From: an uncultured Collinsella sp.
Lineage (GTDB): Bacteria > Actinomycetota > Coriobacteriia > Coriobacteriales > Coriobacteriaceae
Reading direction: 5' to 3'
NCBI GenBank assembly: GCA_902490245.1
Contig: CABUDB010000066.1
Location: 1 to 8,093, forward strand
Length of the DNA stretch: 8,093 nt
Positions within the stretch are counted from its first letter, which is position 1; every line of letters begins with the position of its first letter. The notes beneath the pieces were generated by a model. That model did not search any database. It had not been told where the DNA came from and saw only the letters and a list, made by a program, of their open reading frames with translations. Shown one piece after another: positions 1 through 6,179 of the stretch. Position numbers and translations under genes: made by a program.

Positions 1-49
1 ACGATATCGGGACGGGTGACTGGAGTTCAGACGTGTGCTCTTCCGATCT
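1..49 (+). other. Illumina adapter contamination at the contig end
   Basis: Bases 16-49 match all 34 bases of the TruSeq index-side adapter, starting GTGACTGGAGTT and ending CTCTTCCGATCT. Bases 8-15 (CGGGACGG) would then be an 8-base index. Bases 1-7 (ACGATAT) differ by one base from the P7 tail ACGAGAT. This is library sequence left on the contig, not genomic DNA, so genomic sequence begins at about base 50. The adapter identity is recognised from memory; the index and tail assignment is inference. Confidence 0.96.
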
Positions 50-59
50 GCAGGTGCGC

Positions 60-65
60 TAGTAT
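60..65 (+). promoter_or_regulatory. possible -10 box of the thiamine operon promoter
   Basis: TAGTAT lies about 18 bases before the riboswitch P1 helix, which suits a transcript starting near base 72. A matching -35 box would fall at about bases 37-42, inside the adapter, so the real -35 has been lost from this contig. The call rests on position and a weak match only. Confidence 0.25.
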
Positions 66-82
66 AGGGAACAACAGATTCG

Positions 83-174
83 ATGCGGGAGTGCCGGCGG
101 TGCAAACCACAAGGCTGAGAGGGCATGGGGCCCAATCCTTTGAACCTGTCAGTTAATGCTGGCGTAGGGAGCAT
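83..174 (+). promoter_or_regulatory. TPP riboswitch (THI element)
   Basis: The conserved TPP aptamer blocks appear in the right order: GGGAGTGCC (87-95), CTGAGA (115-120), TGAACCTG (141-148) and AATGCTGGCGTAGGGA (155-170). P1 can close by pairing ATGC (83-86) with GCAT (171-174), P2 by GCC (93-95) with GGC (113-115), and P5 by CAG (150-152) with CTG (159-161). The element binds thiamine pyrophosphate in the nascent mRNA and sits directly before the thiamine genes. A hairpin with a T run follows at once, so control is probably by transcription termination, with expression off when TPP is high. The competing antiterminator pairing could not be resolved by eye. Confidence 0.95.
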
Positions 175-186
175 GCCGCCTTTGCA

Positions 187-218
187 GGGGCGCTGTCTAT
201 GCACAGCGCCCCTTTTCT
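187..218 (+). terminator. intrinsic terminator, riboswitch expression platform
   Basis: GGGGCGCTGT (187-196) pairs perfectly with ACAGCGCCCC (203-212), giving a 10-bp GC-rich stem with a 6-base loop (CTATGC). TTTTCT follows at 213-218. The hairpin lies 12 bases after the aptamer and 5 bases before the ribosome binding site of thiM, where a TPP-controlled terminator is expected. Confidence 0.88.
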
Positions 219-238
219 ATGCCAAGGAGGCATGTGCA

Positions 239-1075
239 GTGATTGATTCGGAACAGCTTAAGCAAAATGTGGTCAAGGCCGTGGAAGAGATTCGCGCCAC
301 CAATCCGATGGCCGGCTCCATCACCAACACGGTGACGATCGACTTTGTCGCCAACGCGCAGCTCGCCGTGGGCGGTTCGGCCGCCATGGTCTATCTGCCA
401 GACGAGGGCGAGGCGCTCGTTGCTGGCGGCGCCATCTATCTCAATATGGGCACGCTCTTCCCCATCTACGAGCAGACGATTCCCCGCGCGGCCAAGGCGG
501 CACACGACGCCGGCAAGCCCTGGGTGCTCGATCCGGTGGGTCTGGGCATCGGTAGCCTGCGCACCCAGCTGGTAAACGAGCTCAAGCAGTACAAGCCCGC
601 CATCGTACGCGGCAACGCCTCCGAGATCATCGCGCTCGCCGGCCTGTGGGGTCTTGAGGGCGAGGCAGCCGATCTGAGCCGCGTGCGCGGTGTCGATACC
701 ACCGACACGGTCGATGCCGCCCGCGATGCCGCCGTAGCGCTCGCCCGCTACACCGGCGGCGCTGTGGTGGTCTCGGGCGAAGTCGACCTGATTACCGACG
801 GCACGACCGTAGCCAAATCCCACGGCGGCAGCCCGCTCATGTCAAAGATTACCGGCTGCGGTTGCTCGCAGGGCGGCGTGCTAGCCGTGTACGCCTGCGC
901 TGCCGATCCGTTTACGGCAGCCGTCTGCGGCACCGCCGTCTACAACGTAGCCGGCACGCGTGCCGCCGCTGTCGCCGATGCCCCGGCAAGCTTTAAGGTC
1001 GCCTTTATCGACGAGCTCTACCGCGCAACCGCCCAGGACATCGCCGATAACCGACTCGAGCTCGAGGAGGCATAA
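239..1075 (+). CDS. thiM: hydroxyethylthiazole kinase ThiM
   Basis: ThiM uses ATP to phosphorylate 4-methyl-5-(2-hydroxyethyl)thiazole, a salvage step of thiamine synthesis in the cytoplasm. The 278-residue product is close to the usual family length of about 265-275. Visible family motifs are an N-terminal SITNTVTIDFVAN block, LDPVG (Asp98-Gly101), RGNASEI (124-130) for nucleotide and Mg binding, VSGEVD, and the C-terminal KITGCGCSQGG loop with the active-site Cys209. That loop is commonly TGTGC; here it is TGCGC, adding a second Cys at 207. The chosen start is GTG at 239, 8 bases after AAGGAGG (224-230). The upstream in-frame ATG at 125 lies inside the riboswitch and is not credible. It is the first gene of the riboswitch operon, with the next gene 3 bases downstream. 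Family assignment is firm. Confidence 0.95.
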   Translation: MIDSEQLKQNVVKAVEEIRATNPMAGSITNTVTIDFVANAQLAVGGSAAMVYLPDEGEALVAGGAIYLNMGTLFPIYEQTIPRAAKAAHDAGKPWVLDPVGLGIGSLRTQLVNELKQYKPAIVRGNASEIIALAGLWGLEGEAADLSRVRGVDTTDTVDAARDAAVALARYTGGAVVVSGEVDLITDGTTVAKSHGGSPLMSKITGCGCSQGGVLAVYACAADPFTAAVCGTAVYNVAGTRAAAVADAPASFKVAFIDELYRATAQDIADNRLELEEA

Positions 1076-1078
1076 GCA

Positions 1079-1420
1079 ATGTCCGAGCCCGCAACCAACG
1101 CCGGCATGAACACGCTCGTCGCCGTGGCCATCGCCCCGTGTGGCACCGGCGATGAACTGTCCGCCGAGGTCGCTGAGGTCGTGCGCGTCATTCGCGAGAG
1201 CGGCCTTCCCAACCGCACCACCTCGATGTTCACCGAGATCGAGGGCGACTGGGACGAGGTCATGCAGGTCGTGCGCGACGCAACCTTTGTGTTAGCGAGC
1301 AAGGGCATCCGCACCGAAGTCGTGCTCAAAGCCGATATTCGACCCGGATTTACCGACACCATGACCGGCAAACTCGAGCGCATGGAAGCACAGATCAAGA
1401 AACAGGAGGAAGCACGATGA
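1079..1420 (+). CDS. YkoF/MTH1187-type thiamine-binding protein
   Basis: A 113-residue cytoplasmic protein of the thiamine-binding family formerly called DUF77 (PF01910). The pattern is clear: a first strand VAVAIAPCGTG (residues 14-24), a helix AEVAEVVRVIRESGL (29-43), then FTEIEGDWDEVMQVV (51-65) and a closing strand VVLKADIR with helix MTGKLERMEAQI. Relatives form ferredoxin-like dimers or tetramers that bind thiamine or its pyrimidine part; the exact ligand here is inference. It starts at ATG 1079 after GAGGAGG (1064-1070), which lies inside the last thiM codons. An internal ATG at 1106 lacks a ribosome binding site. Its stop overlaps the thiE start (ATGA), so the two are probably translationally coupled. 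No ykoEDC transporter genes are adjacent, which suggests a role in holding or delivering a thiamine intermediate. Confidence 0.88.
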   Translation: MSEPATNAGMNTLVAVAIAPCGTGDELSAEVAEVVRVIRESGLPNRTTSMFTEIEGDWDEVMQVVRDATFVLASKGIRTEVVLKADIRPGFTDTMTGKLERMEAQIKKQEEAR

Positions 1421-2112
1421 GCATCCGCGACAACCTTGATATCTCGGCCTATCTGGTACTCGGTCCCGAAAACACGCTCGGGCGCCCCGTGGGCGATGTA
1501 GTGGCCCAGGCACTCGACGCCGGCTTTACCTGCATCCAGGTGCGCTCCAAGGTGGCAAGTGCCCGCGAGATCATCGCGCTGACCGACGACGCCGCGCAGG
1601 CTATCGCTCAGGCCGGCAAGACCGGTCAGGTCGCCTTGCTGATCGACGACCGCCTTGACTGCGTGCTCGCCGCGCGCGAGCAGGGCATCGCTGTCGACGG
1701 CGTGCACGTGGGTCAGAGCGACATCCCCGTCGAGGTCTGTCGCAAGCTGCTGGGCCCCGATGCCATCGTGGGTCTTTCGGCCCGTTGCGAGGAGATGCTC
1801 GAGTACGTCAAGACCGCCGACATGAGCCTGGTCGACTACCTGGGCATAGGCCCGCTCCACGAGACCGAGACCAAGCGCGATTGCGGACGCGCGGCCGACG
1901 GTTCCATCATCACCAAGAGCTTTGAGGACCTGGCAGCCCTCCATGCGGCAAGCCCCGTACCCATCGTGGTGGGCGGCGGCGTCAAGACGGCCGATCTGCC
2001 GCAGCTCAAGGCCACCGGCGTCGACGGCTTCTTTGTGGTGAGCGCCGTCTGCGGTGCCGACGACCCCCACGCCGCAGCCAAGGAGCTCGTCGACACCTGG
2101 CAGCAGGCATAA
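1417..2112 (+). CDS. thiE: thiamine-phosphate synthase ThiE
   Basis: ThiE joins hydroxymethylpyrimidine diphosphate to thiazole phosphate, giving thiamine phosphate and pyrophosphate. The 231-residue TIM-barrel protein carries the family motifs in order: IQVRSK (40-45), LLIDDR (75-80), GVHVGQSDIP (95-104), VGLSA (118-122), DYLGIGPLHETETKRD (140-155, with the phosphate-binding Thr/Lys segment), IVVGGGV (183-189) and VVSAVCGADDP (207-217). Length is slightly above the common 205-220. The first motif reads QVRSK where QLREK or QLRDK is usual, and the Gly-rich block is GGGV where GGI is common; both look like lineage variation. Its ATG overlaps the previous stop by 4 bases, with AGGAGG at 1404-1409. 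It uses the product of ThiM, the first gene of the operon. A pyrimidine kinase (ThiD) must be encoded elsewhere. Confidence 0.95.
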   Translation: MSIRDNLDISAYLVLGPENTLGRPVGDVVAQALDAGFTCIQVRSKVASAREIIALTDDAAQAIAQAGKTGQVALLIDDRLDCVLAAREQGIAVDGVHVGQSDIPVEVCRKLLGPDAIVGLSARCEEMLEYVKTADMSLVDYLGIGPLHETETKRDCGRAADGSIITKSFEDLAALHAASPVPIVVGGGVKTADLPQLKATGVDGFFVVSAVCGADDPHAAAKELVDTWQQA

Positions 2113-2154
2113 GCATAAGCCGTGCAGCCGATTCGCAGCTTCATATCTTCAGCA

Positions 2155-2204
2155 ATGGAAAGCGCATCCCAGTTTGGACCTCCATTCCGGGATGCGCTTT
2201 CCAT
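2155..2204. terminator. long hairpin between convergent genes, probable two-way terminator
   Basis: Bases 2155-2170 (ATGGAAAGCGCATCCC) pair perfectly with 2189-2204, giving a 16-bp stem and an 18-base loop. It begins 43 bases after the thiE stop and ends 7 bases before the stop of the minus-strand gene, the usual position for a shared terminator. No clear T run follows on either strand, so it could instead be a blocking or processing hairpin, or a copy of a dispersed repeat. Confidence 0.55.
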
Positions 2205-2211
2205 CGCCGCT

Positions 2212-3081
2212 CTACCCCGCCAGGTAGGTCTCCAGCGCGGACAACGTCGCCTCCGCATCGTGGCGGCCGATCTGGTAGATGCGCTCGAGCTCATCGGGCT
2301 CGCGGCACAGCGACGGCACCTTCACCGATTCGCTCGGCCGCACCACAAAGATCTCGCCGGCAGCCTCGCGACGTGCCAGGTCATCGAGCGTAGCATTGTA
2401 GACCTCATGCCGATGCTCAAGCGCTGCGACAAACTCCGGGTAGTGACGGAACACACGACGCAGCATGGGCATCACGCTGTTGGGCTGCTTTACAAAGCCC
2501 GCCGGCTGCGTCAGCACCACCACGTTGCGGTCATACCCCTGCGCAAACAGCCAAGCACTGGGAATGGAATCGGCCACGCCGCCATCCAGATATTTATGCC
2601 CGTCAATAGCGACAGGACGCGTTGCCACGGGAATAGCAGACGACGCCCGGATCCACTCGATATCGCGCTCGTCACCATACGGCAAATCGTGATAGACCGC
2701 CTCGCCCGTCTCGATATCGGTACACACGCACGTAAACCGCATGGGGCAGGCGCGATATGTCTCCAGGTCGATGGGATCGCGCTCGACGGGCACCTCGTGA
2801 TAGGCAAAATCGGCATTGAACATGTCCCCTGTTCGCAACCAGCTCGTTACACTCGCATAGCGCTTATCGGCACAATAGGCTTTGTTGTAGCGAATGGCGC
2901 GGCCGATCTGCCGCGATTTAAAGTTGTAGCCAAACGCCGCGCCCGCCGAAACGCCCACCATATGGTCGCAGGTCAAACCGTGTTCCATCCAAACGTCGAG
3001 CACGCCCGCCGTATACATACCGCGGTAGCCGCCTCCCTCGAGCGCAAGCCCCACCGTGCGCGTCGTATCTGGCTGCGTCAT
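2212..3081 (-). CDS. patatin-like phospholipase (serine hydrolase)
   Basis: A 289-residue cytoplasmic protein of the patatin family, which hydrolyses acyl esters of lipids through a Ser-Asp dyad. All hallmarks are present: the oxyanion-hole Gly-rich loop LEGGGYRG (14-21), the nucleophile elbow GVSAG (43-47) with Ser45, the ASSAIP block (146-151), and YLDGG (164-168) with catalytic Asp166. Length and motif layout resemble bacterial YjjU-type members; the true substrate is unknown. There is no signal peptide or membrane segment. The ATG at 3081 (minus strand) follows a G-rich GGGGATG sequence, an unexceptional ribosome binding site. It converges on the thiamine operon and diverges from the signalling genes, so it is probably transcribed alone. 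No functional link to its neighbours is visible. Confidence 0.9.
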   Translation of the reverse strand: MTQPDTTRTVGLALEGGGYRGMYTAGVLDVWMEHGLTCDHMVGVSAGAAFGYNFKSRQIGRAIRYNKAYCADKRYASVTSWLRTGDMFNADFAYHEVPVERDPIDLETYRACPMRFTCVCTDIETGEAVYHDLPYGDERDIEWIRASSAIPVATRPVAIDGHKYLDGGVADSIPSAWLFAQGYDRNVVVLTQPAGFVKQPNSVMPMLRRVFRHYPEFVAALEHRHEVYNATLDDLARREAAGEIFVVRPSESVKVPSLCREPDELERIYQIGRHDAEATLSALETYLAG

Positions 3082-3102
3082 GCGATCATCCCCGTTTCTG
3101 CG

Positions 3103-3131
3103 TTTTTAAACGGGACAAGTATACCCGTCAA
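3103..3131 (-). promoter_or_regulatory. candidate promoter of the patatin-like gene
   Basis: On the minus strand, TTGACG (3131-3126) is followed after 17 bases by TAAAAA (3108-3103). This matches five of six -35 positions and four of six -10 positions, and places the transcript start about 15 bases before the ATG. An inverted repeat, CCCGTTT (3091-3097) with AAACGGG (3108-3114), spans the -10 box and could be an operator or a leader hairpin. Pattern match only. Confidence 0.4.
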
Positions 3132-3195
3132 CATATATCGTCTCAGTCGCATTTTCATCGAACATCGCATCGTCGTGTTACCGCTTGGCAAATAA

Positions 3196-3228
3196 TTGTC
3201 ACCCATAGTATGGGCACCCCTATATAAT
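3196..3228 (+). promoter_or_regulatory. candidate promoter with internal palindrome, upstream of the GGDEF-EAL gene
   Basis: TTGTCA (3196-3201) could be a -35 box. TATATA (3221-3226) or the overlapping TATAAT (3223-3228) could be the -10 box, giving a long spacer of 19 or 21 bases. A perfect 13-bp palindrome, CCCATA-G-TATGGG (3202-3214), fills much of the spacer directly after the -35 box. A long spacer holding a palindrome is the layout used by MerR-type activators, but no such regulator is encoded here. Confidence 0.4.
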
Positions 3229-3319
3229 TTTGTACTGTTGTTTATACTACTCAGCAGTTATCAACAGCGAACATTAGCCGGCAAAGTAACCCAACAACGC
3301 AGCAAGGCGGAGGCCTGGA

Positions 3320-3351
3320 TACACGCAATACGCTGAGCAGCAACGCGTGTA
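3320..3351 (+). other. hairpin in the long leader of the GGDEF-EAL gene
   Basis: TACACGC (3320-3326) pairs with GCGTGTA (3345-3351), and an inner GCT (3332-3334) can pair with AGC (3339-3341). If transcription starts near base 3235, the leader is about 170 bases, long enough for RNA-level control. No T run follows. The leader as a whole matches no riboswitch class that could be recognised with confidence. Confidence 0.35.
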
Positions 3352-3405
3352 CACAACGAGCTCGCCCGACGCAATCCGCCCCGACCTCAGAAAGCCGCTT
3401 AGAAC

Positions 3406-6123
3406 ATGGATCCTGTCAGCAATTACACCGAAACACTCGAAAAGACCATCCGTGACCTTCTCGAGCGTCAGGATGATCTGATTAGGACCGCCTTTACCGA
3501 CCAGCTTACCGGACTTGGCAACCGCGGCGGCTTTGCCCGTTCCCTCGAGGAGCTCTGGGAGCAGGACATCCCCGTTACCATGGCGTTCATCGATATCGAC
3601 AATCTCAAGCACTGCAACGACGTCTTTGGGCATGACGAGGGCAACCGCTACATCTTGCAGGTAAGCCTTTATCTCAAACTGTATATGAAAGTGGACGAGG
3701 CGGCGTTTCGCATAGGCGGCGACGAGTTTGCCATCCTATCTACGATTGCGACCGAGGACGACCTCGCCGAACGTCTGGAACACTGCCGAACGGTCCTGCT
3801 CAAGAACAACGATTCCGAGATGCCTCATTCGTTTAGCTACGGAGTGGCACACGCCGACCCCGCCCTGGGCGAAGCCTCCAATCGCATGACACTCGATGCC
3901 GACCATCGCATGTACGACTACAAGCTGCGCCATGCCATGCACCTTGATCGACGCAATATCGTGCAAGTCCACGCCGACGACTTCGAAATAAGCGACCGCG
4001 TTTTCGATGCCTTTTCGATGCTCAACGAAGGCCGTTATTGCTTTATCGAGAACTTGGACAAGCATCGCACCCTTTGGTCACAAGGCGCCTTGCGCGATCT
4101 CGGTCTTCCTTCCGAGCATATCGACAACTGCCACGATTACTGGAAAACGCGTGTCCATCCCGATGACCTTGAGGCCTATACCAGCGATATCGACCAAATC
4201 TACAACGGCTCCAAACACCGCCGCGTCATGCAGTACCGCATGCGCAATGCCGCGGGCGACTACGTCCTTTGCCGCGCTCGCGGGTTTCGTATCGACGGCG
4301 ACGGAAATACCCCCTCGCTCTATGTCGGCGAGCTCGTCAACCACTCGCTTGCCGAAACCGTCGACGCCGCTACGGGCCTCGGAACGCAGCGTATGCTGAT
4401 CAACGCTATCGATGCCTGCCGTCGCGACCGTTGCGAGACGGGGCTTATAGCGGTCCGCGTTCGCGGCACGGCAAAGCTCAACGAGCTCTATGGGGCCGAG
4501 GCTGTCGACAACATGCTCGCCGAATACGCAGGCCGCATGTTGTCGATCACCCGCGGCAGGAGTCGCGTCTTCCGCTCACGAAACGCCCAGTTCGTCGTGC
4601 TTAGCAACGAGTTGGGCCACGAGGCATTCGAGCAACTGACCCATCATCTTAAAGAAGCCGTTTTCGCTCCTGTTCAAATCGCGGGCGATACCATTACCCC
4701 CGTCTGCCTCGTCGTTCCGGCCTTTTACGAGCGCTTAATCAATCAAGCGACCGCCGTTTTAGGCGAGCTCGACCGTCGTCTTCGTGCGGCCGGCGGGCTT
4801 GTTCCCAACGACAGCCTCCCCATACCTGAGATTGAGCGCAAAAGCGCCGTCGCCGAACGCATCGATACGCTCACGGGCCTCTATCGACCCAGCGAGTTTA
4901 TGCGGCGTGCCAACGCATTTCTGAGGACAGGGCGCGACGGCGCTTGGTGTATCACTACCGTCGACATGGGACACATGCGGCTGTTCAACGAATGGCACGG
5001 ACAGGCCGAGGGCGACCGCATGCTCGCCGATGTGGGCACGGTCCTCAAGGACATCGAGAATGCCGACATGGGCGTCGCAGGGTACTGGGGCCAAGATGAC
5101 TTTTGCGTACTCATCCCCTTTGAGCACGACACCGTCCATAAAATCTATAACCGCGTTCGCGAGGCCGTGGCCAAGCATGATAACGGCGTAGGTTTCTGGC
5201 CGTCCATGGGTGTCTACCCCATCGACTCCAACGAGGAAATCACCATCGATGCACAGGCCAAGGCCATGTTTACCAATCGGCGCGCGAAAAACGACTTTAA
5301 GGATCGCATTGCCGTCTTTCGCCCCGAGGAATACAAGCGCGAGGTTGCGTTTCACCGCACCCTCACCGAGTTCCAGTATGCGCTCTCAAACGACCGCATC
5401 ACCTACTACCTGCAGCCACTGGTTGATATGGAAACCGGCGAGATCATTGGCGCCGAGGCGCTCACACGCTGGATCGACAAAGATGGATCGTTAATTCCGC
5501 CCGCGTCCTTTATCCCGGCGCTCGAGGAAAGCGGCTTTGTGGTGACGCTCGACAAGTACATTTGGCAGGGTGTCGCCTCGTGGCTGCGCAAGCGCATCGA
5601 TCGAGGACTTCGCGTGGTTCCGGTCTCGCTTAATGTGTCGCGCGTGGATATCCTTGCCTGCGACGTTGCCGAACATATGGGGGCGCTCGCCGCCCAATAC
5701 AACCTACCGCCCGAGCTCATGCGTATCGAGATCACCGAGACGGCTTATACGGGGGAGTCCGAAGCCGTGGACAAACTGACAGCCGACCTGCACACCCGCG
5801 GCTTCTCGACCTATATGGACGATTTTGGCACCGGCCAGTCCACGCTCGCGATGCTCAAGAACGTCAACGTCGATGTTATCAAGCTCGACCGCACCTTTTT
5901 GCCTGATGGGAAAACCGACAACCGGAGCTCCCAGATCGTGTCGTCTATGCTCGAGATGGCGCAGTCGCTCCATCTGCCCGTCGTGGTCGAAGGCGTCGAG
6001 ACAAATGAGCAGGCGAACATGCTACGACAGATGGGCGCCCGCTACGCTCAGGGCTTCCTCTACTACCGCCCCATGCCGGCGAAGGATTTTGAGGCATTGT
6101 TCGATGGTGGCAATAACAACTGA
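3406..6123 (+). CDS. GGDEF-PAS-GGDEF-GGDEF-EAL cyclic-di-nucleotide signalling protein
   Basis: A 905-residue cytoplasmic protein predicted to hydrolyse c-di-GMP and perhaps also make a cyclic dinucleotide. Domains: short helical leader (1-28); GGDEF (30-185) with signature GGDEF 104-108, metal Asp63/Asp106 and Asn71, but Asn80 at the usual guanine-reading Asp, KVDE in place of the RxxD inhibitory site, and Ala177 at a usual phosphate-binding Arg; PAS_3-like domain (195-315, VHPDD at 250-254); degenerate GGDEF (320-440, signature RNAQF 392-396); third GGDEF (487-640, GQDDF 562-566, keeping Asp520, Asn528, Asp537 and Asp564); EAL (655-897). The EAL domain keeps Glu684, Asn743, Glu775, Glu778, Asp805, Asp806, Lys826, Glu862 and Gln882, with RocR-like spacing, so phosphodiesterase activity is likely. 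ATG 3406 directly follows an in-frame stop (3400-3402); its ribosome binding site is weak (AGAAAG, 3389-3394). A shorter paralogue follows downstream. Confidence 0.93.
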   Translation: MDPVSNYTETLEKTIRDLLERQDDLIRTAFTDQLTGLGNRGGFARSLEELWEQDIPVTMAFIDIDNLKHCNDVFGHDEGNRYILQVSLYLKLYMKVDEAAFRIGGDEFAILSTIATEDDLAERLEHCRTVLLKNNDSEMPHSFSYGVAHADPALGEASNRMTLDADHRMYDYKLRHAMHLDRRNIVQVHADDFEISDRVFDAFSMLNEGRYCFIENLDKHRTLWSQGALRDLGLPSEHIDNCHDYWKTRVHPDDLEAYTSDIDQIYNGSKHRRVMQYRMRNAAGDYVLCRARGFRIDGDGNTPSLYVGELVNHSLAETVDAATGLGTQRMLINAIDACRRDRCETGLIAVRVRGTAKLNELYGAEAVDNMLAEYAGRMLSITRGRSRVFRSRNAQFVVLSNELGHEAFEQLTHHLKEAVFAPVQIAGDTITPVCLVVPAFYERLINQATAVLGELDRRLRAAGGLVPNDSLPIPEIERKSAVAERIDTLTGLYRPSEFMRRANAFLRTGRDGAWCITTVDMGHMRLFNEWHGQAEGDRMLADVGTVLKDIENADMGVAGYWGQDDFCVLIPFEHDTVHKIYNRVREAVAKHDNGVGFWPSMGVYPIDSNEEITIDAQAKAMFTNRRAKNDFKDRIAVFRPEEYKREVAFHRTLTEFQYALSNDRITYYLQPLVDMETGEIIGAEALTRWIDKDGSLIPPASFIPALEESGFVVTLDKYIWQGVASWLRKRIDRGLRVVPVSLNVSRVDILACDVAEHMGALAAQYNLPPELMRIEITETAYTGESEAVDKLTADLHTRGFSTYMDDFGTGQSTLAMLKNVNVDVIKLDRTFLPDGKTDNRSSQIVSSMLEMAQSLHLPVVVEGVETNEQANMLRQMGARYAQGFLYYRPMPAKDFEALFDGGNNN

Positions 6124-6179
6124 TACGCTCGCGCGCAAAACACCACCGTCTAGGGGAGCATTTGTCCCCATTGGCTAAC

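Noticed and set aside
125..238. N-terminal extension of thiM from the ATG at 125
   Set aside because: These codons lie in the TPP aptamer and terminator. A proper ribosome binding site precedes GTG 239, which gives the normal family length.
197..823. Long minus-strand open frame opposite thiM, and similar long frames opposite or within the other genes
   Set aside because: These frames are expected in GC-rich coding DNA. They overlap firmly identified genes and show no family motifs or ribosome binding sites.
1018..2070. 350-codon minus-strand frame across the thiamine-binding protein and thiE
   Set aside because: It is fully antisense to two genes with clear family motifs, and its translation has a low-complexity Ser/Thr/Arg tail typical of a shadow frame.
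2122..3195. 357-codon plus-strand frame opposite the patatin-like gene
   Set aside because: It is rich in His and Arg and has no recognisable motif, while the minus strand has the complete patatin dyad and oxyanion loop.
3258..3266. DnaA box TTATCAACA
   Set aside because: A single site one base off TTATCCACA, with no cluster and no replication gene nearby; likely chance.
3275..3320. GEMM (c-di-GMP) riboswitch before the GGDEF-EAL gene
   Set aside because: Blocks like GGCAAA, ACGCA and AGGCCT occur in a suggestive order, but the P2 hairpin with its tetraloop is missing and the later receptor and P3 parts do not match.
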